From: Rhodopseudomonas sp. BR0M22
GTDB lineage: Bacteria > Pseudomonadota > Alphaproteobacteria > Rhizobiales > Xanthobacteraceae
Length of the DNA: 64,000 nt
NCBI RefSeq assembly: GCF_010907035.1
Contig: NZ_QUMK01000022.1
Span: forward strand, 1 to 64,000
Reading direction: 5' to 3'
Positions 51,206 through 60,389 of this stretch are shown piece by piece (position 1 is the stretch's first letter; each line of letters starts with the position of its first letter). The notes beneath the pieces were generated by a model. The model saw only the letters and a list, made by a program, of their open reading frames with translations, did not search any database and had not been told where the DNA came from. The position numbers were made by a program, and so were the translations under genes.

Positions 51206-52771
51206 ATGCCCGCGACCGACGCCACCGCCGACAATTCCCAGCAACAGGAAGTCTTCGACTTTCTCCGCCATGGCGGCGACGATGACAGCTCCCCGGCGGT
51301 GCAGATCGACACCCACGGCGCAGCGGTCTTTCTCCAGGGAAAACGGGCATTGAAGGTCAAACGGGCCGTCAAGTTCCCGTTCCTGGACTATTCGACGCTC
51401 ACTCGACGCAAGACGGCCTGCGAACAGGAGCTCGAGGTCGGTCGCCGATTCGCACCCACCATCTATCGCCGTGTCGTTCCGATCACGCGCACTGACAAGG
51501 ACGCGTTACAGATCGGCGGCGACGGGCCCGCGGTGGAATGGGCGGTCGAAATGACACGCTTCGACGATAAAGCAACATTGGATCATCTCGCCCGCGCCGG
51601 CGCACTCGGTCCCGAGCTGATCGACGCCGTCGCCGACACGATCGCTGCATCGCACCGCGCTGCGCCGCTGGCGGCGAGCGAGCCCTGGGTGGCGTCGATC
51701 GAACCGATCCAGGCCGACAACACCAACGAGCTCGCTGCGGGCGGCTATGCCGCCGCCGATGTCACGGCACTGGATCAGGCCAGCCGCGCCGCCCTCTTCC
51801 GGCTTCGGCCGCTGTTGAAGCGGCGCGGTGCCGCGGGCTTCGTGCGCTGGTGTCACGGCGATCTGCATCTCGCCAACATCGTGATCATCGACGGCAAGCC
51901 GATGCTGTTCGACGCCATCGAATTCGATCCGGCCTTCGCCTCGGTCGACGTGCTGTACGATCTCGCCTTCCCGCTGATGGACTTGCTGCACTACGGCCGC
52001 GGCAGCGACTCCGCGCAACTTCTGAACCGCTATCTGGCGGTGACGCCGGAGGACAATCTCGACGCCCTATCGACACTGCCGCTGCTGCTGTCGATGCGCG
52101 CAGCGATCCGCGCCAAGGTGTTACTGGCACGGCCCGCAGCCGACGACGCGACGAGGCGCTCCAACAGGAGCACGGCCGATTCCTATTTCGCACTGGCGCT
52201 TCGGCTGATCGCGCCGCCGCCTCCTCGGCTGATCGCGGTCGGCGGCCTGTCGGGCACCGGCAAATCGGTGCTGGCGCGCGCGTTGTCCGGTCACGTCCCG
52301 CCTCTGCCGGGGGCCGTGCTGCTGCGGTCCGACGTAGCGCGCAAACGACTGCACGGCGTCGCCGACACCGAGCGGCTGCCGGCAACCGCCTACACCGCTG
52401 AAGTGACCGAGGCGGTGTATCGCGGTCTGGCCGAGCGTGCCGCGCATATCTTGAAACAGGGGCATTCGGTGATCGTCGATGCGGTGTTCGCCAGGCCCGA
52501 CGAGCGCCAAGCGATCGAAGCCACCGCGGCTGTGCTTGCCGTTCCGTTTCATGGCCTGTTTCTGACAGCCGACCTCGACACCCGGATCGCGCGGGTCGCC
52601 GGCCGCACCGGCGACGCATCCGACGCGACGCCCGAGATCGCGCGGCAGCAGCAGAGCTACGCGCGAGGCGTGCTCGGCTGGACCGAAATCGATGCGTCGG
52701 GAACGCCGGCCGACACACTCGACCGGGCACTCACGGCGTTGCGGCGGACCGCTCAGGTCTGCAGCACGTAG
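51206..52771 (+). CDS. Bifunctional kinase: aminoglycoside-phosphotransferase-like plus P-loop kinase
   Basis: A 521-residue fusion. Residues about 35-325 are a protein-kinase-like APH domain (FLQGKRALKVKRAVKFPFLD; catalytic CHGDLHLANIVIIDG at 216-230; metal-binding LFDAIEFDPAF). Residues about 340-515 are an AAA/gluconate-kinase-like P-loop domain (LIAVGGLSGTGKSVLARALS; lid-type LLRSDVARKRLHGV). Similar fusions occur near CBS and universal stress genes in many proteobacteria, with no defined substrate; it is not evidence of antibiotic resistance. The stop overlaps the convergent phaC by 19 bases. Confidence 0.88.
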   Translation: MPATDATADNSQQQEVFDFLRHGGDDDSSPAVQIDTHGAAVFLQGKRALKVKRAVKFPFLDYSTLTRRKTACEQELEVGRRFAPTIYRRVVPITRTDKDALQIGGDGPAVEWAVEMTRFDDKATLDHLARAGALGPELIDAVADTIAASHRAAPLAASEPWVASIEPIQADNTNELAAGGYAAADVTALDQASRAALFRLRPLLKRRGAAGFVRWCHGDLHLANIVIIDGKPMLFDAIEFDPAFASVDVLYDLAFPLMDLLHYGRGSDSAQLLNRYLAVTPEDNLDALSTLPLLLSMRAAIRAKVLLARPAADDATRRSNRSTADSYFALALRLIAPPPPRLIAVGGLSGTGKSVLARALSGHVPPLPGAVLLRSDVARKRLHGVADTERLPATAYTAEVTEAVYRGLAERAAHILKQGHSVIVDAVFARPDERQAIEATAAVLAVPFHGLFLTADLDTRIARVAGRTGDASDATPEIARQQQSYARGVLGWTEIDASGTPADTLDRALTALRRTAQVCST

Positions 52772-54516
52772 CTGCCGGGCGCATTCGGGAGCGTCCCCGG
52801 ATCGACCTCCGGCAAGCCGACCCGCGGCGGCGCAACCGGCTCGCCGGAGCGAGTGCCGAGCCAATGCACCCATTCGGTCCACCACGAGCCTTCGGCGTGG
52901 GGTGCCTGCTTCAACCAATCGTCGGGCCCGACATACGGACCATCGGCTTCCTTGGTCATCACCTGATAGCCGTGTGCCTTCGGCGACGGCGGTGAGACGA
53001 TGCCGGCATTGTGGCCGCCGCCTGTCAGACAGAACGTGATGTCGGCGTCGGCGAGCAGATGGATCTTGAAGGTCGAGCGCCACGGCGCGACGTGATCGCG
53101 CTGGGTGCCGACGACGAAGATCGGCGTGTGGATGTCCGACAACGCGATCGGCCGGCCATCGACCGTGTAGCGGCCTTCGGCCAGGTCGTTGTCGAGGAAC
53201 AGCTTACGCAGATATTCGGAATGCATCCGATACGGCATCCGGGTGGCATCGGCGTTCCAGGCCATCAGGTCGTTCGGCTCGGAGCGCACCCCCATCAGAT
53301 ATTCGTGCACCAGCCGCGACCAGATCAGATCGTTGGAGCGCAGGATCTGAAACGCCCCGGACATCTGGGTGGTGTCGAGTACGCCGCGATTCCACATCAT
53401 GTCTTCGAGGAACGCGACCTGACTCTCGTTGATGAACAGCGTCAGTTCGCCGGCTTCGGTGAAATCGGTCTGGGCGGCGAACAGCGTGATCGATTTCAGC
53501 CGGTCGTCGCCGTCGCGCCCCATCGCGGCTGCGGCGATCGACAGCAGCGTGCCGCCGAGACAATAGCCCACCGCATGCACCGGACGTTCCGGCAGGATCG
53601 CGCCGATCGTGTCGAGCGCCGCCATCACGCCGAGCCGGCGATAATCTTCGAGCGAGACCTCGCGATCTGCGGCAGTCGGGTTGCGCCACGAGATCATGAA
53701 CACGGTGTAGCCCTGCTCGGTGAGATACTTCACCAGCGAATTGTGCGGCGACAGATCGAGAATGTAGTATTTCATGATCCACGCCGGCACGATCAGGATC
53801 GGCTCCGGCCGCACCGTCTCGGTCGCGGGCGCATATTGGATCAGCTCGATCAGGTTGTTGCTGTACACCACCTTGCCGGGCGTCACCGCGACGTCCTTGC
53901 CGACCACGAAATCGTGCTTGGGCTCGTGCGCCATCAGCTCGAGCAGATCCTCCCACCAGTTGCGGAAGCCGTCGGCGAGGTTGCGGCCTTCGGTCGACAC
54001 GGTGCGTCGAAGCACTTCCGGATTGGTGAGGGCGAAGTTCGACGGCGCCCAGACGTCGAGCATCTGCCGGGTCGCGAACTCGACGATCTTCTCGTTCTGC
54101 TCCGAAACCCCGCGGATGTCGGTTGTGGCGGCGTGCCACCATTGCTCGGCCAGCAGAAAGCCTTGAGCCATCAGGTTGAACGGCTGCTCTCGCCACTCCG
54201 GCGCGGTGAAGCGGCGGTCCTGCGGCTGCGGCGCGATCAGCGACCACGGCGCGGACTGATCGAGCGCAGCCTCGCCGAGCTGCGCGGCGCGACGCAGCGC
54301 GTCGCTCGCAAGATCCATCCGACGGGTCGGCGCCCAGAACAAATGCGACAGCCAATCGGCATAGGCCAGCGTCAACGCGGTCGGTGACAGTCCGCCGGTC
54401 AATGGCGCAAGCGTCGCATGCAGCGTGCGATCGCTGTCGTTGGAGCGGCTGAGCGGCGCAGGCGGCCGAGCCTGCTGGGGGACGGCGCTTTGCGCCTGCG
54501 GAGAAGTCTGCAACAT
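52753..54516 (-). CDS. phaC: Polyhydroxyalkanoate synthase, class I type
   Basis: A 587-residue polymerase that joins (R)-3-hydroxyacyl-CoA into PHA granules. An N-terminal PhaC_N domain (WAPSNFALTNPEVLRRTVST) precedes an alpha/beta hydrolase core. The lipase-like box VGYCLGGTLL has the nucleophile Cys near residue 319, with the catalytic Asp in FVVGTQRDHVAPW and His in LTGGGHNAGIVSPP. Length and lack of an adjacent phaE point to class I. The ATG at 54516 has GAGGTGAC at good spacing; GTG 54522 is less likely. phaA, phaB and phasin genes are not adjacent. Confidence 0.94.
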   Translation of the reverse strand: MLQTSPQAQSAVPQQARPPAPLSRSNDSDRTLHATLAPLTGGLSPTALTLAYADWLSHLFWAPTRRMDLASDALRRAAQLGEAALDQSAPWSLIAPQPQDRRFTAPEWREQPFNLMAQGFLLAEQWWHAATTDIRGVSEQNEKIVEFATRQMLDVWAPSNFALTNPEVLRRTVSTEGRNLADGFRNWWEDLLELMAHEPKHDFVVGKDVAVTPGKVVYSNNLIELIQYAPATETVRPEPILIVPAWIMKYYILDLSPHNSLVKYLTEQGYTVFMISWRNPTAADREVSLEDYRRLGVMAALDTIGAILPERPVHAVGYCLGGTLLSIAAAAMGRDGDDRLKSITLFAAQTDFTEAGELTLFINESQVAFLEDMMWNRGVLDTTQMSGAFQILRSNDLIWSRLVHEYLMGVRSEPNDLMAWNADATRMPYRMHSEYLRKLFLDNDLAEGRYTVDGRPIALSDIHTPIFVVGTQRDHVAPWRSTFKIHLLADADITFCLTGGGHNAGIVSPPSPKAHGYQVMTKEADGPYVGPDDWLKQAPHAEGSWWTEWVHWLGTRSGEPVAPPRVGLPEVDPGTLPNAPGSYVLQT

Positions 54517-54766
54517 CGTCACCTCGTCGCGGCCTTCGCTGCGAAGGCCGCGCTATCTATCGGTCATTCTCGACTGGATTTGGGCGTCTTGGCACCCGAT
54601 GCTCTCCGCATATAGAACGATGAAGCTGTCATCTTACAGTCATCTCATAATCCGTCGGCGACCGGCGGACGACGTGGTTAAATCGCGGTAGCGACCTCGG
54701 CGGGGCGCCGGAGAGGCGCCCCAGTCGAACCCGGCAGAGGACGGACACAGTCCGCCTCCATTGCCG

Positions 54767-55603
54767 TCAGCGCGCCAGGAATGCGCAACGCGAAGTCTGC
54801 TCCAGCAGATGCTGAGTGACACCGCCGAGAATCCACTCCCGGAAGCGAGAGCGTCCGTAGGCTCCGGCGATCACGATGCCAGCCCCGACTCTGCGGGCCA
54901 CCTCGGTGATTTGCCGCGACACGTCGCCGGTGGGCTCGGGGACCTCGCCGACCGCATGGATGTGATGACGCGACAGCCAGTCGACGACATCGTGCACACC
55001 GGCGAGCGCGGCCGCCCGCCCCTCGTCCTCCTCGCTCTCGACAATCTGCGCGACGGTGACATGGGTCGCCTGGCGGAGCAGCGGCAGCGCATCGACGATC
55101 GCACGCCGCGCTTCCGGATCATCCTTCCACGCGACCAGCACGCTGGACAGATCGATCCGGCAGACATTCGGCGGCACCACCAGCAACGGCCGGCCGATTT
55201 CCATCACCAGATCGGCCGGGTCCGCCAGAGCGAACGGATCGGTGAGGATACTCGGCGTGCCGGCACCGCACACCACGATGTCGGCCGCGCGCGCCTGCTG
55301 AACAATATAGCGCGACGGCTGCTCGATCGCGCCGCGCCACTCCAGTTCGCGCGCGTGCCCGCTCATCGCCTGGCGGAACTCTGCTTCCAGCTCGCCCAGC
55401 CGCTGCTTGATGGCAGCGAGCCCTTCCGCCATCACCCGCTCGGCCTGTGTGCCGCTCATATAGTAGACGGGCGGGCTCAATTCCGAAGCGGCGATACCGA
55501 TCAGCCGCGATTCGAACCGCTCGGCGAGTTCCGCGGCGATGCCGAGACGACAGGCATTGGGCTGATCGAACGCAAGCGCGACCATCACTGTCGAGTATGT
55601 CAC
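54767..55603 (-). CDS. Tandem universal stress protein (UspA family)
   Basis: A 278-residue protein with two UspA folds. The first half (VALAFDQPNACRLGIAAELA; IVVCGAGTPSILTDPFALAD) is less conserved. The second carries a G-x2-G-x9-G-like signature (VIAGAYGRSRFREWILGGVT), usually ATP binding. The start is GTG at 55603, five to six bases after GGGGGAGG. Divergent from another tandem Usp with which it shares an intergenic region containing an FNR/FixK-like box. USPs aid survival under oxygen or energy limitation. Confidence 0.88.
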   Translation of the reverse strand: MTYSTVMVALAFDQPNACRLGIAAELAERFESRLIGIAASELSPPVYYMSGTQAERVMAEGLAAIKQRLGELEAEFRQAMSGHARELEWRGAIEQPSRYIVQQARAADIVVCGAGTPSILTDPFALADPADLVMEIGRPLLVVPPNVCRIDLSSVLVAWKDDPEARRAIVDALPLLRQATHVTVAQIVESEEDEGRAAALAGVHDVVDWLSRHHIHAVGEVPEPTGDVSRQITEVARRVGAGIVIAGAYGRSRFREWILGGVTQHLLEQTSRCAFLAR

Positions 55604-55710
55604 CGACACCTCCCCCGGAACCGCCGCGGCATTGCATTCTCCTAGCCGCCGCTCGCCGCTTACGGCCGCTGTAAGGCGTCCATGATCCCGCAACAAACCG
55701 TTTCGACACG

Positions 55711-55751
55711 ATGAGATAGATCAAAGTAGCCGACGTACCCGGCCATATATT
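55711..55751 (+). promoter_or_regulatory. FixK/FNR-like promoter of the universal stress gene at 55791
   Basis: ATGAGATAGATCAA (55711-55724), one mismatch from TTGAN-N4-NTCAA, with TATATT (55746-55751) exactly 31 bases centre to centre downstream. Predicted start near 55758. The box might also serve the divergent Usp gene. Confidence 0.68.
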
Positions 55752-55790
55752 CCGCACCCGTCTACGACAGTTGGAACGGGAGTCCCTGCA

Positions 55791-56624
55791 ATGCTGAGTG
55801 ACATCGTCGTCCACATCCCGGCAGATCGACCGGCCGATGGCGTCGTCGCCTGCGCCGTCTCGGTGGCCAGCGCGTTCGACGCGCATCTGGACGGCATCGT
55901 CTGCACCTACCAGCCGATCAATCCGGCGATCATGGTCGGTGCCTCGGCGGCCTACTACGCCGCCGCCACCCAATACAACACCGATGGCGACGAGGCCGCG
56001 GCCCGACTCGATCAGTTCGAACTCGCCGCACGCGCCGCCGGCATCACCCACGGTGCACGCTCGCTTTGCGATACGCCGGTGCTGGCGAACCAAGCCCTGG
56101 CGGAAATCTCGCGATTGTACGACCTTACCATCGTGGCCCAACCCGACCGCGCCAAGCCCGGCCACCAGGATCCGCTGCCGGAAGCGGTGCTGTTCAATTC
56201 CGGCAAGCCGATGCTGATGGTGCCGTACATCCACACCGGCCCGCTCGCTTTGGACCGCGTCCTGGTATGTTGGGACGGCGGACGCCCGGCGACCCGCGCC
56301 GTGGGCGACGCGATGCCGTTCCTGAAGCGGGCCAACGCGATCGACGTCGTTGCCGTCAACGAAGACGAGGACGTCGTCGGCCAGGCATCGTCCGGCGCAT
56401 TGCTGGCGCATCTGTTGCGGCATGATCTCGCCGCGACCAGCCACCAGCTCACGGCGGCACCGAACAACATTCACAACACCATCCTGTCGTTCGCGGCCGA
56501 CATCGGCGCCAATCTGCTGGTCATGGGCGGCTACGGCCATTCGCGGCTGCGCGAGTTCATCCTCGGCGGCGTCACCCGAGGCATCTTCAAATCGCTGACC
56601 TTGCCTGCACTGATCTCGCATTGA
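55791..56624 (+). CDS. Tandem universal stress protein (UspA family)
   Basis: A 277-residue two-domain Usp. N-terminal half MLSDIVVHIPADRPADGVVA; C-terminal half with the nucleotide-binding pattern LLVMGGYGHSRLREFILGGV. The ATG at 55791 has GGGAG upstream. It is followed 86 bases later by a CBS-BON gene, forming a likely stress/low-oxygen operon ahead of fixLJ. Paralogous to the divergent gene at 54767. Confidence 0.92.
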   Translation: MLSDIVVHIPADRPADGVVACAVSVASAFDAHLDGIVCTYQPINPAIMVGASAAYYAAATQYNTDGDEAAARLDQFELAARAAGITHGARSLCDTPVLANQALAEISRLYDLTIVAQPDRAKPGHQDPLPEAVLFNSGKPMLMVPYIHTGPLALDRVLVCWDGGRPATRAVGDAMPFLKRANAIDVVAVNEDEDVVGQASSGALLAHLLRHDLAATSHQLTAAPNNIHNTILSFAADIGANLLVMGGYGHSRLREFILGGVTRGIFKSLTLPALISH

Positions 56625-56710
56625 CGCATCGTGCCGGCGGGGCACAGAACGAGCCACGATGCGACCGGCGTGGCGCTCGGATCACGGCCGCGGCTTAGGG
56701 GAGACTGAAT

Positions 56711-57442
56711 ATGCGTGCTCACCAAATCATGACCCGGCAGGTGGTGACGATCGGCCCCGAGGCATCGATCGTCGACGCCGCCAGCGCGATGATCGACAAC
56801 CATCTCAGCGGCCTGCCGGTCGTCGATGCCGACGGCAAACTGATCGGCATCATCTCCGAAGGCGATTTCATCAGGCGCGCCGAGATCGGCACCGAGCGCA
56901 AGCGCGGCAGGTGGCTGCGGATGCTACTCGGCCCCGGCACCTGCGCCGGCGATTTCGTTCACGAACACGGCCGCAAGGTCGGCGAAGTGATGACGCATCA
57001 CCCGCACACGATCACCGAGGACACCTCGATCGAAACCATCGTCAAGCTGATGGAGAAGTATCACGTCAAACGGTTTCCGGTGATGCGCGGCGACGTTCTG
57101 GTCGGCATCGTCACCCGCAAGAACCTGTTGCGCGCGGTCGCCGATCTGGCGCGCCAGGCGCCCGAGCCGAACGCCGCGGACGACAAGATCCGCGACAAGA
57201 TCATCGCCGAAATCGAACGCAACGACTGGCGCCCGTTCGGCCTCAGCGTGCTGGTGCGCGACGGCGTCGTTCACCTCAACGGCGTGATCACCGAAGAGCG
57301 GTCGCGCCAGGCGGCGGTCGTGGTGGCGGAGAACGTCTGCGGGGTGCGCGAAGTGCACGACCATCTGTGCTGGGTCGACACCATGTCGGGGTTCTACCTC
57401 AATTCGCCGGAGGACGATCGGGCCGCCAAGAAAGCGAGCTGA
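56711..57442 (+). CDS. CBS-CBS-BON domain protein
   Basis: A 243-residue protein. Two CBS motifs (residues about 5-60, HQIMTRQVVTIGPEASIVDA and LSGLPVVDADGKLIGIISEG; 90-148, VGEVMTHHPHTITEDTSIET) are followed by a BON domain (residues about 160-225, DKIRDKIIAEIERNDWRPFG; VVHLNGVITEERSRQAAVVV). CBS pairs sense adenosine nucleotides, and BON may bind lipids or membranes. Such CBS-BON proteins are frequent beside Usp genes. It ends about 145 bases before fixL. Confidence 0.92.
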   Translation: MRAHQIMTRQVVTIGPEASIVDAASAMIDNHLSGLPVVDADGKLIGIISEGDFIRRAEIGTERKRGRWLRMLLGPGTCAGDFVHEHGRKVGEVMTHHPHTITEDTSIETIVKLMEKYHVKRFPVMRGDVLVGIVTRKNLLRAVADLARQAPEPNAADDKIRDKIIAEIERNDWRPFGLSVLVRDGVVHLNGVITEERSRQAAVVVAENVCGVREVHDHLCWVDTMSGFYLNSPEDDRAAKKAS

Positions 57443-57588
57443 ATTCGGCGCATCAGGCGCCGAGACTGCGTTCCTGAAAGGCGGAGGGCACTTGGCCTTC
57501 CGCCACAGTGTCGGCACGCCGTCACACCGTGTTGCGGATCGGAATGACGGTGTGTTAAGAGCGACAAAGTCAGCATTTCAGGCGTCGC

Positions 57589-59115
57589 GTGACCGATCCA
57601 ACCCAACCGCCGACCGAACTCCTCGCGCGCGATCGTCGATTGCAGCAGGGCATCGACGGCTACGGTGTCGGCACCTGGGAGCTCAATCTCGCCACGCAGG
57701 AATTGGCGTGTTCGGCGACCGCGCGGAAGCTGTTGGGCGTGCCGGCCGACGCTCCGCTCACCTACGACACGTTCATCTCGCTGGTCGATCCTGAAGATCG
57801 GGAGCAGATTGCCCGTGCGCTGCAGCGATCGATCGAGTCCGGCGACCAAGTCGACGTGATGTACCGGGTCGCGGAGAATGTACGGCCGAGCCACTGGCTG
57901 CGCGCCCGCGGCGGCATCGTCAACGAGGACGGCGTGTCGTATCTGTGCGGCATCGTGCTCGACATCGATCAGCAGAAAGTGTTGGAGCAGGAGCTGCGGC
58001 TGCAGCAGGGCCAGCTTCGCTCGATTCTCGACACCGCTCCCGACGCGATGATCCTGATCGACGGCCACGGCATCATCCGGTTCTTCTCGCGCGCCGCGGA
58101 GCGGATGTTCGGCATGTCCGAACGCGAGGCGATCGGCCAGAACATCAGCGCGATGATGCCTCGCTCCGACGCGTCACGCCACGACGAATACATCGACCGC
58201 TACAACGCGACCGGCGAACGCCACATCATCGGCATCGGCCGGATCGTCACCGGCCGCCGCAAGGACGGCACTTCGTTCCCGATGCACCTGTCGATCGGCG
58301 AAATGGAATCCGGCGGCGAGCGTTACTTCACCGGCTTTATCCGCGATCTCACCGAGTATCAGCAGATCCAGGCGCGGCTGCACGAACTGCAGGCCGAGCT
58401 GGTTCACGTCTCGCGCCTCACCGCGATGGGCGAAATGGCCTCGGCGCTGGCGCACGAGCTGAACCAGCCATTGTCCGCGATCAGCAACTACATGAAGGGC
58501 TCACGCCGGCTGCTCGCCGGCAGCACCGATCCCAACACCGCGAAGATCGAGACCGCCATGGAACGCGCCGCCGAACAGGCGCTGCGTGCCGGCCAGATCA
58601 TCCGGCGGCTGCGCGATTTCGTCGCGCGCGGCGAATCCGAGAAGCGGGTCGAGAGCCTCGCCAAACTGATCGAGGAGGCAGGCGCCCTCGGTCTGACCGG
58701 CGCGCGGGAACAAGGCGTCGTGCTGCGCTTCAATCTGGATCCGGCGCACGATCTGGTGCTGGTCGACCGCGTGCAGATTCAGCAGGTGCTGGTGAATCTC
58801 TTCCGCAACGCGCTGGAAGCGATGGCCAATTCCGATAAGAAGGAGTTGTCCGCCGGCAATACGCTCGTCGCGGACGACATGGTCGAAGTCACCGTCTCGG
58901 ACACCGGCAGCGGTCTGCCGGAGCAGGTCAAGGCGAAGCTGTTTCAAACGTTCTTCACCACCAAGGAAACCGGAATGGGGGTCGGCCTTTCGATCAGCCG
59001 TTCGATCATCGAGGCGCACGGCGGCCGGATGTGGGCGGAAACCAACAGCGCCGGCGGCGCAACGTTTCGCTTCACACTGCCGCTCGCTCCGATCGGGGAT
59101 TTGACTGATGCCTAA
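57589..59115 (+). CDS. fixL: FixL oxygen-sensing haem histidine kinase
   Basis: A 508-residue soluble kinase controlling microaerobic genes. Residues about 20-130 form a first PAS; residues about 142-260 form the haem PAS. In SRHDEYIDRY the axial His is His198; Arg204, His212 and Arg218 (RHIIGIGR) match Bradyrhizobium FixL Arg206, His214 and Arg220, which sense ligand. Phospho-acceptor His289 lies in ALAHELNQPLSAI. N- and G-boxes follow (LFRNALEAM, VSDTGSGLP, FFTTKETGMGVGLSISRS). GTG start at 57589. No membrane segments. Overlaps fixJ by 8 bases. Confidence 0.97.
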   Translation: MTDPTQPPTELLARDRRLQQGIDGYGVGTWELNLATQELACSATARKLLGVPADAPLTYDTFISLVDPEDREQIARALQRSIESGDQVDVMYRVAENVRPSHWLRARGGIVNEDGVSYLCGIVLDIDQQKVLEQELRLQQGQLRSILDTAPDAMILIDGHGIIRFFSRAAERMFGMSEREAIGQNISAMMPRSDASRHDEYIDRYNATGERHIIGIGRIVTGRRKDGTSFPMHLSIGEMESGGERYFTGFIRDLTEYQQIQARLHELQAELVHVSRLTAMGEMASALAHELNQPLSAISNYMKGSRRLLAGSTDPNTAKIETAMERAAEQALRAGQIIRRLRDFVARGESEKRVESLAKLIEEAGALGLTGAREQGVVLRFNLDPAHDLVLVDRVQIQQVLVNLFRNALEAMANSDKKELSAGNTLVADDMVEVTVSDTGSGLPEQVKAKLFQTFFTTKETGMGVGLSISRSIIEAHGGRMWAETNSAGGATFRFTLPLAPIGDLTDA

Positions 59116-59719
59116 GGGAATCGTGCATGTGATCGACGACGATCTCGCGATGCGGGAGTCGATCGAATTCCTGCTGAGCTCTGCCGGGTACGAGGTCAAA
59201 CTGTACGAATCCGCGCAGACGTTTCTCGATCTGCCGGACGTGGAATTCGGCTGCATCCTGTCCGACGTCCGGATGCCCGGCATCGACGGCCTCGATCTGC
59301 TGAAGCGGCAGAAGGCGGCCGGCAGCAAGTTGCCGGTCCTGATCATGACCGGTCACGGAGACGTGCCGCTCGCGGTCGAAGCGATGAAGCTCGGCGCCTC
59401 CGACTTCATCGAGAAGCCGTTCGACGACGACCGCCTGATCGGATTGATCGAGCTGGCGCTGAAGCAGGCGCAGGAAGGCGCCAAGAGCGAGGCGGTGACG
59501 CAGGACATCGCGGCACGTATCCAGTCGCTCAGCCCGCGCGAACGCCAGGTGATGGATGGGCTGATCGCCGGGATGTCGAACAAGGTGATCGCCCGCGAGT
59601 TCGATATCAGCCCGCGGACCATCGAGGTCTATCGCGCCAACGTGATGACCAAGATGCAAGCCTCCAGCCTGTCGGAACTGGTGCGAATGGCGATGCGCGG
59701 CGGGGCCATCAAGGATTGA
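59108..59719 (+). CDS. fixJ: FixJ response regulator
   Basis: A 203-residue NarL/LuxR-type regulator. Receiver residues 1-122, with Asp53 in GCILSDVRMPG and the Lys in DFIEKPFDD. LuxR-type HTH from about 140 (SPRERQVMDGLIAGMSNKVI; FDISPRTIEVYRANVM). FixL phosphorylates it at low oxygen, and it then activates fixK. Overlaps fixL by 8 bases (translational coupling). Overall order fixL-fixJ-receiver-fixK resembles that of Bradyrhizobium. Confidence 0.97.
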   Translation: MPKGIVHVIDDDLAMRESIEFLLSSAGYEVKLYESAQTFLDLPDVEFGCILSDVRMPGIDGLDLLKRQKAAGSKLPVLIMTGHGDVPLAVEAMKLGASDFIEKPFDDDRLIGLIELALKQAQEGAKSEAVTQDIAARIQSLSPRERQVMDGLIAGMSNKVIAREFDISPRTIEVYRANVMTKMQASSLSELVRMAMRGGAIKD

Positions 59720-59756
59720 GACAGATCAATCCGGCTGCGCAATCTAGCCATATGGT
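59716..59756 (+). promoter_or_regulatory. FixK/FNR box and -10 of the receiver gene after fixJ
   Basis: TTGAGACAGATCAA (59716-59729) begins within the fixJ stop codon. TATGGT (59751-59756) lies exactly 31 bases centre to centre downstream, so a class II FixK/AadR promoter is likely, with a start near 59763. Confidence 0.78.
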
Positions 59757-59800
59757 AGCATTATAAATTTCTCGCAGCCCTCCAAACGTGAGGTTTGGTG

Positions 59801-60193
59801 ATGCTAAGCCCGCCGACAAAGACCATCGTTTACGTCGTCGACGACGATCAGGGCGTGCTCGGATCTCTACGGTTTCTGCTGGAAACCGACGGCTTCGCAG
59901 TGCGCACGTTCCGGAGCGGACCGGCGCTGCTGGATGCGATCGGCCATGGCCCGGTCGACTGCATCGTGATCGACTACAAGATGCCCGGCATGAACGGAAT
60001 CGACCTCGCCCGCGGATTGCGCGAGCGTGATGTCCGCGTCCCGATCGTGATGATCACCGGCTACCCGGATTCCACCATTTCCAGCCGCGCCGGCTCGGCG
60101 GGCGTGCAGCATGTGGTGGTCAAGCCGCACCTGGAAGAGAGTCTGGTGTGGCATATTCGCGCCGCTCTGCAGGAGAGCGGCGCCGCGGCGTGA
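59801..60193 (+). CDS. Single-domain receiver protein between fixJ and fixK
   Basis: A 130-residue response regulator with no output domain. Acidic pocket VYVVDDDQGV, phospho-acceptor Asp in CIVIDYKMPGMNG, Thr in VMITGYPDS, and Lys in HVVVKPHLEES. ATG at 59801 after GAGG. Its own FixK/FNR-type promoter sits between fixJ and this gene. Single receivers can compete for phosphoryl groups, so it may act as a feedback sink or modulator for FixL; that is inference. Confidence 0.92.
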   Translation: MLSPPTKTIVYVVDDDQGVLGSLRFLLETDGFAVRTFRSGPALLDAIGHGPVDCIVIDYKMPGMNGIDLARGLRERDVRVPIVMITGYPDSTISSRAGSAGVQHVVVKPHLEESLVWHIRAALQESGAAA

Positions 60194-60281
60194 CGGCACG
60201 CCCCACCCGCGCGCTCCAATTTTTAAGATCTTGTTAAGACTGGTGTTTCCCGCAGGGTGCGGAGGCGGACGCGTCCCCGGC

Positions 60282-60299
60282 CTACGTAAACCTACTTAG
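60282..60299 (-). promoter_or_regulatory. Tandem FixJ-like sites upstream of fixK
   Basis: On the minus strand CTAAGTAG (60299-60292) and TTACGTAG (60289-60282) each match 7 of 8 bases of the reported FixJ core GTAMGTAG. They are 10 bases apart, one helical turn, and about 90-110 bases before the fixK ATG. Confidence 0.5.
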
Positions 60300-60389
60300 G
60301 GGGACCCACTTAAGATATGGAGCGAAATACCTCGACCTCGGAATCTTCCGTACAACCCTGGCCATCCGATTACGCCAGGAGTTGGCCAG

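Noticed and set aside
51206-52771. Antibiotic resistance determinant because of APH similarity
   Set aside because: The APH fold is shared by many small-molecule kinases. The fusion and the context of stress and energy genes argue against drug modification.
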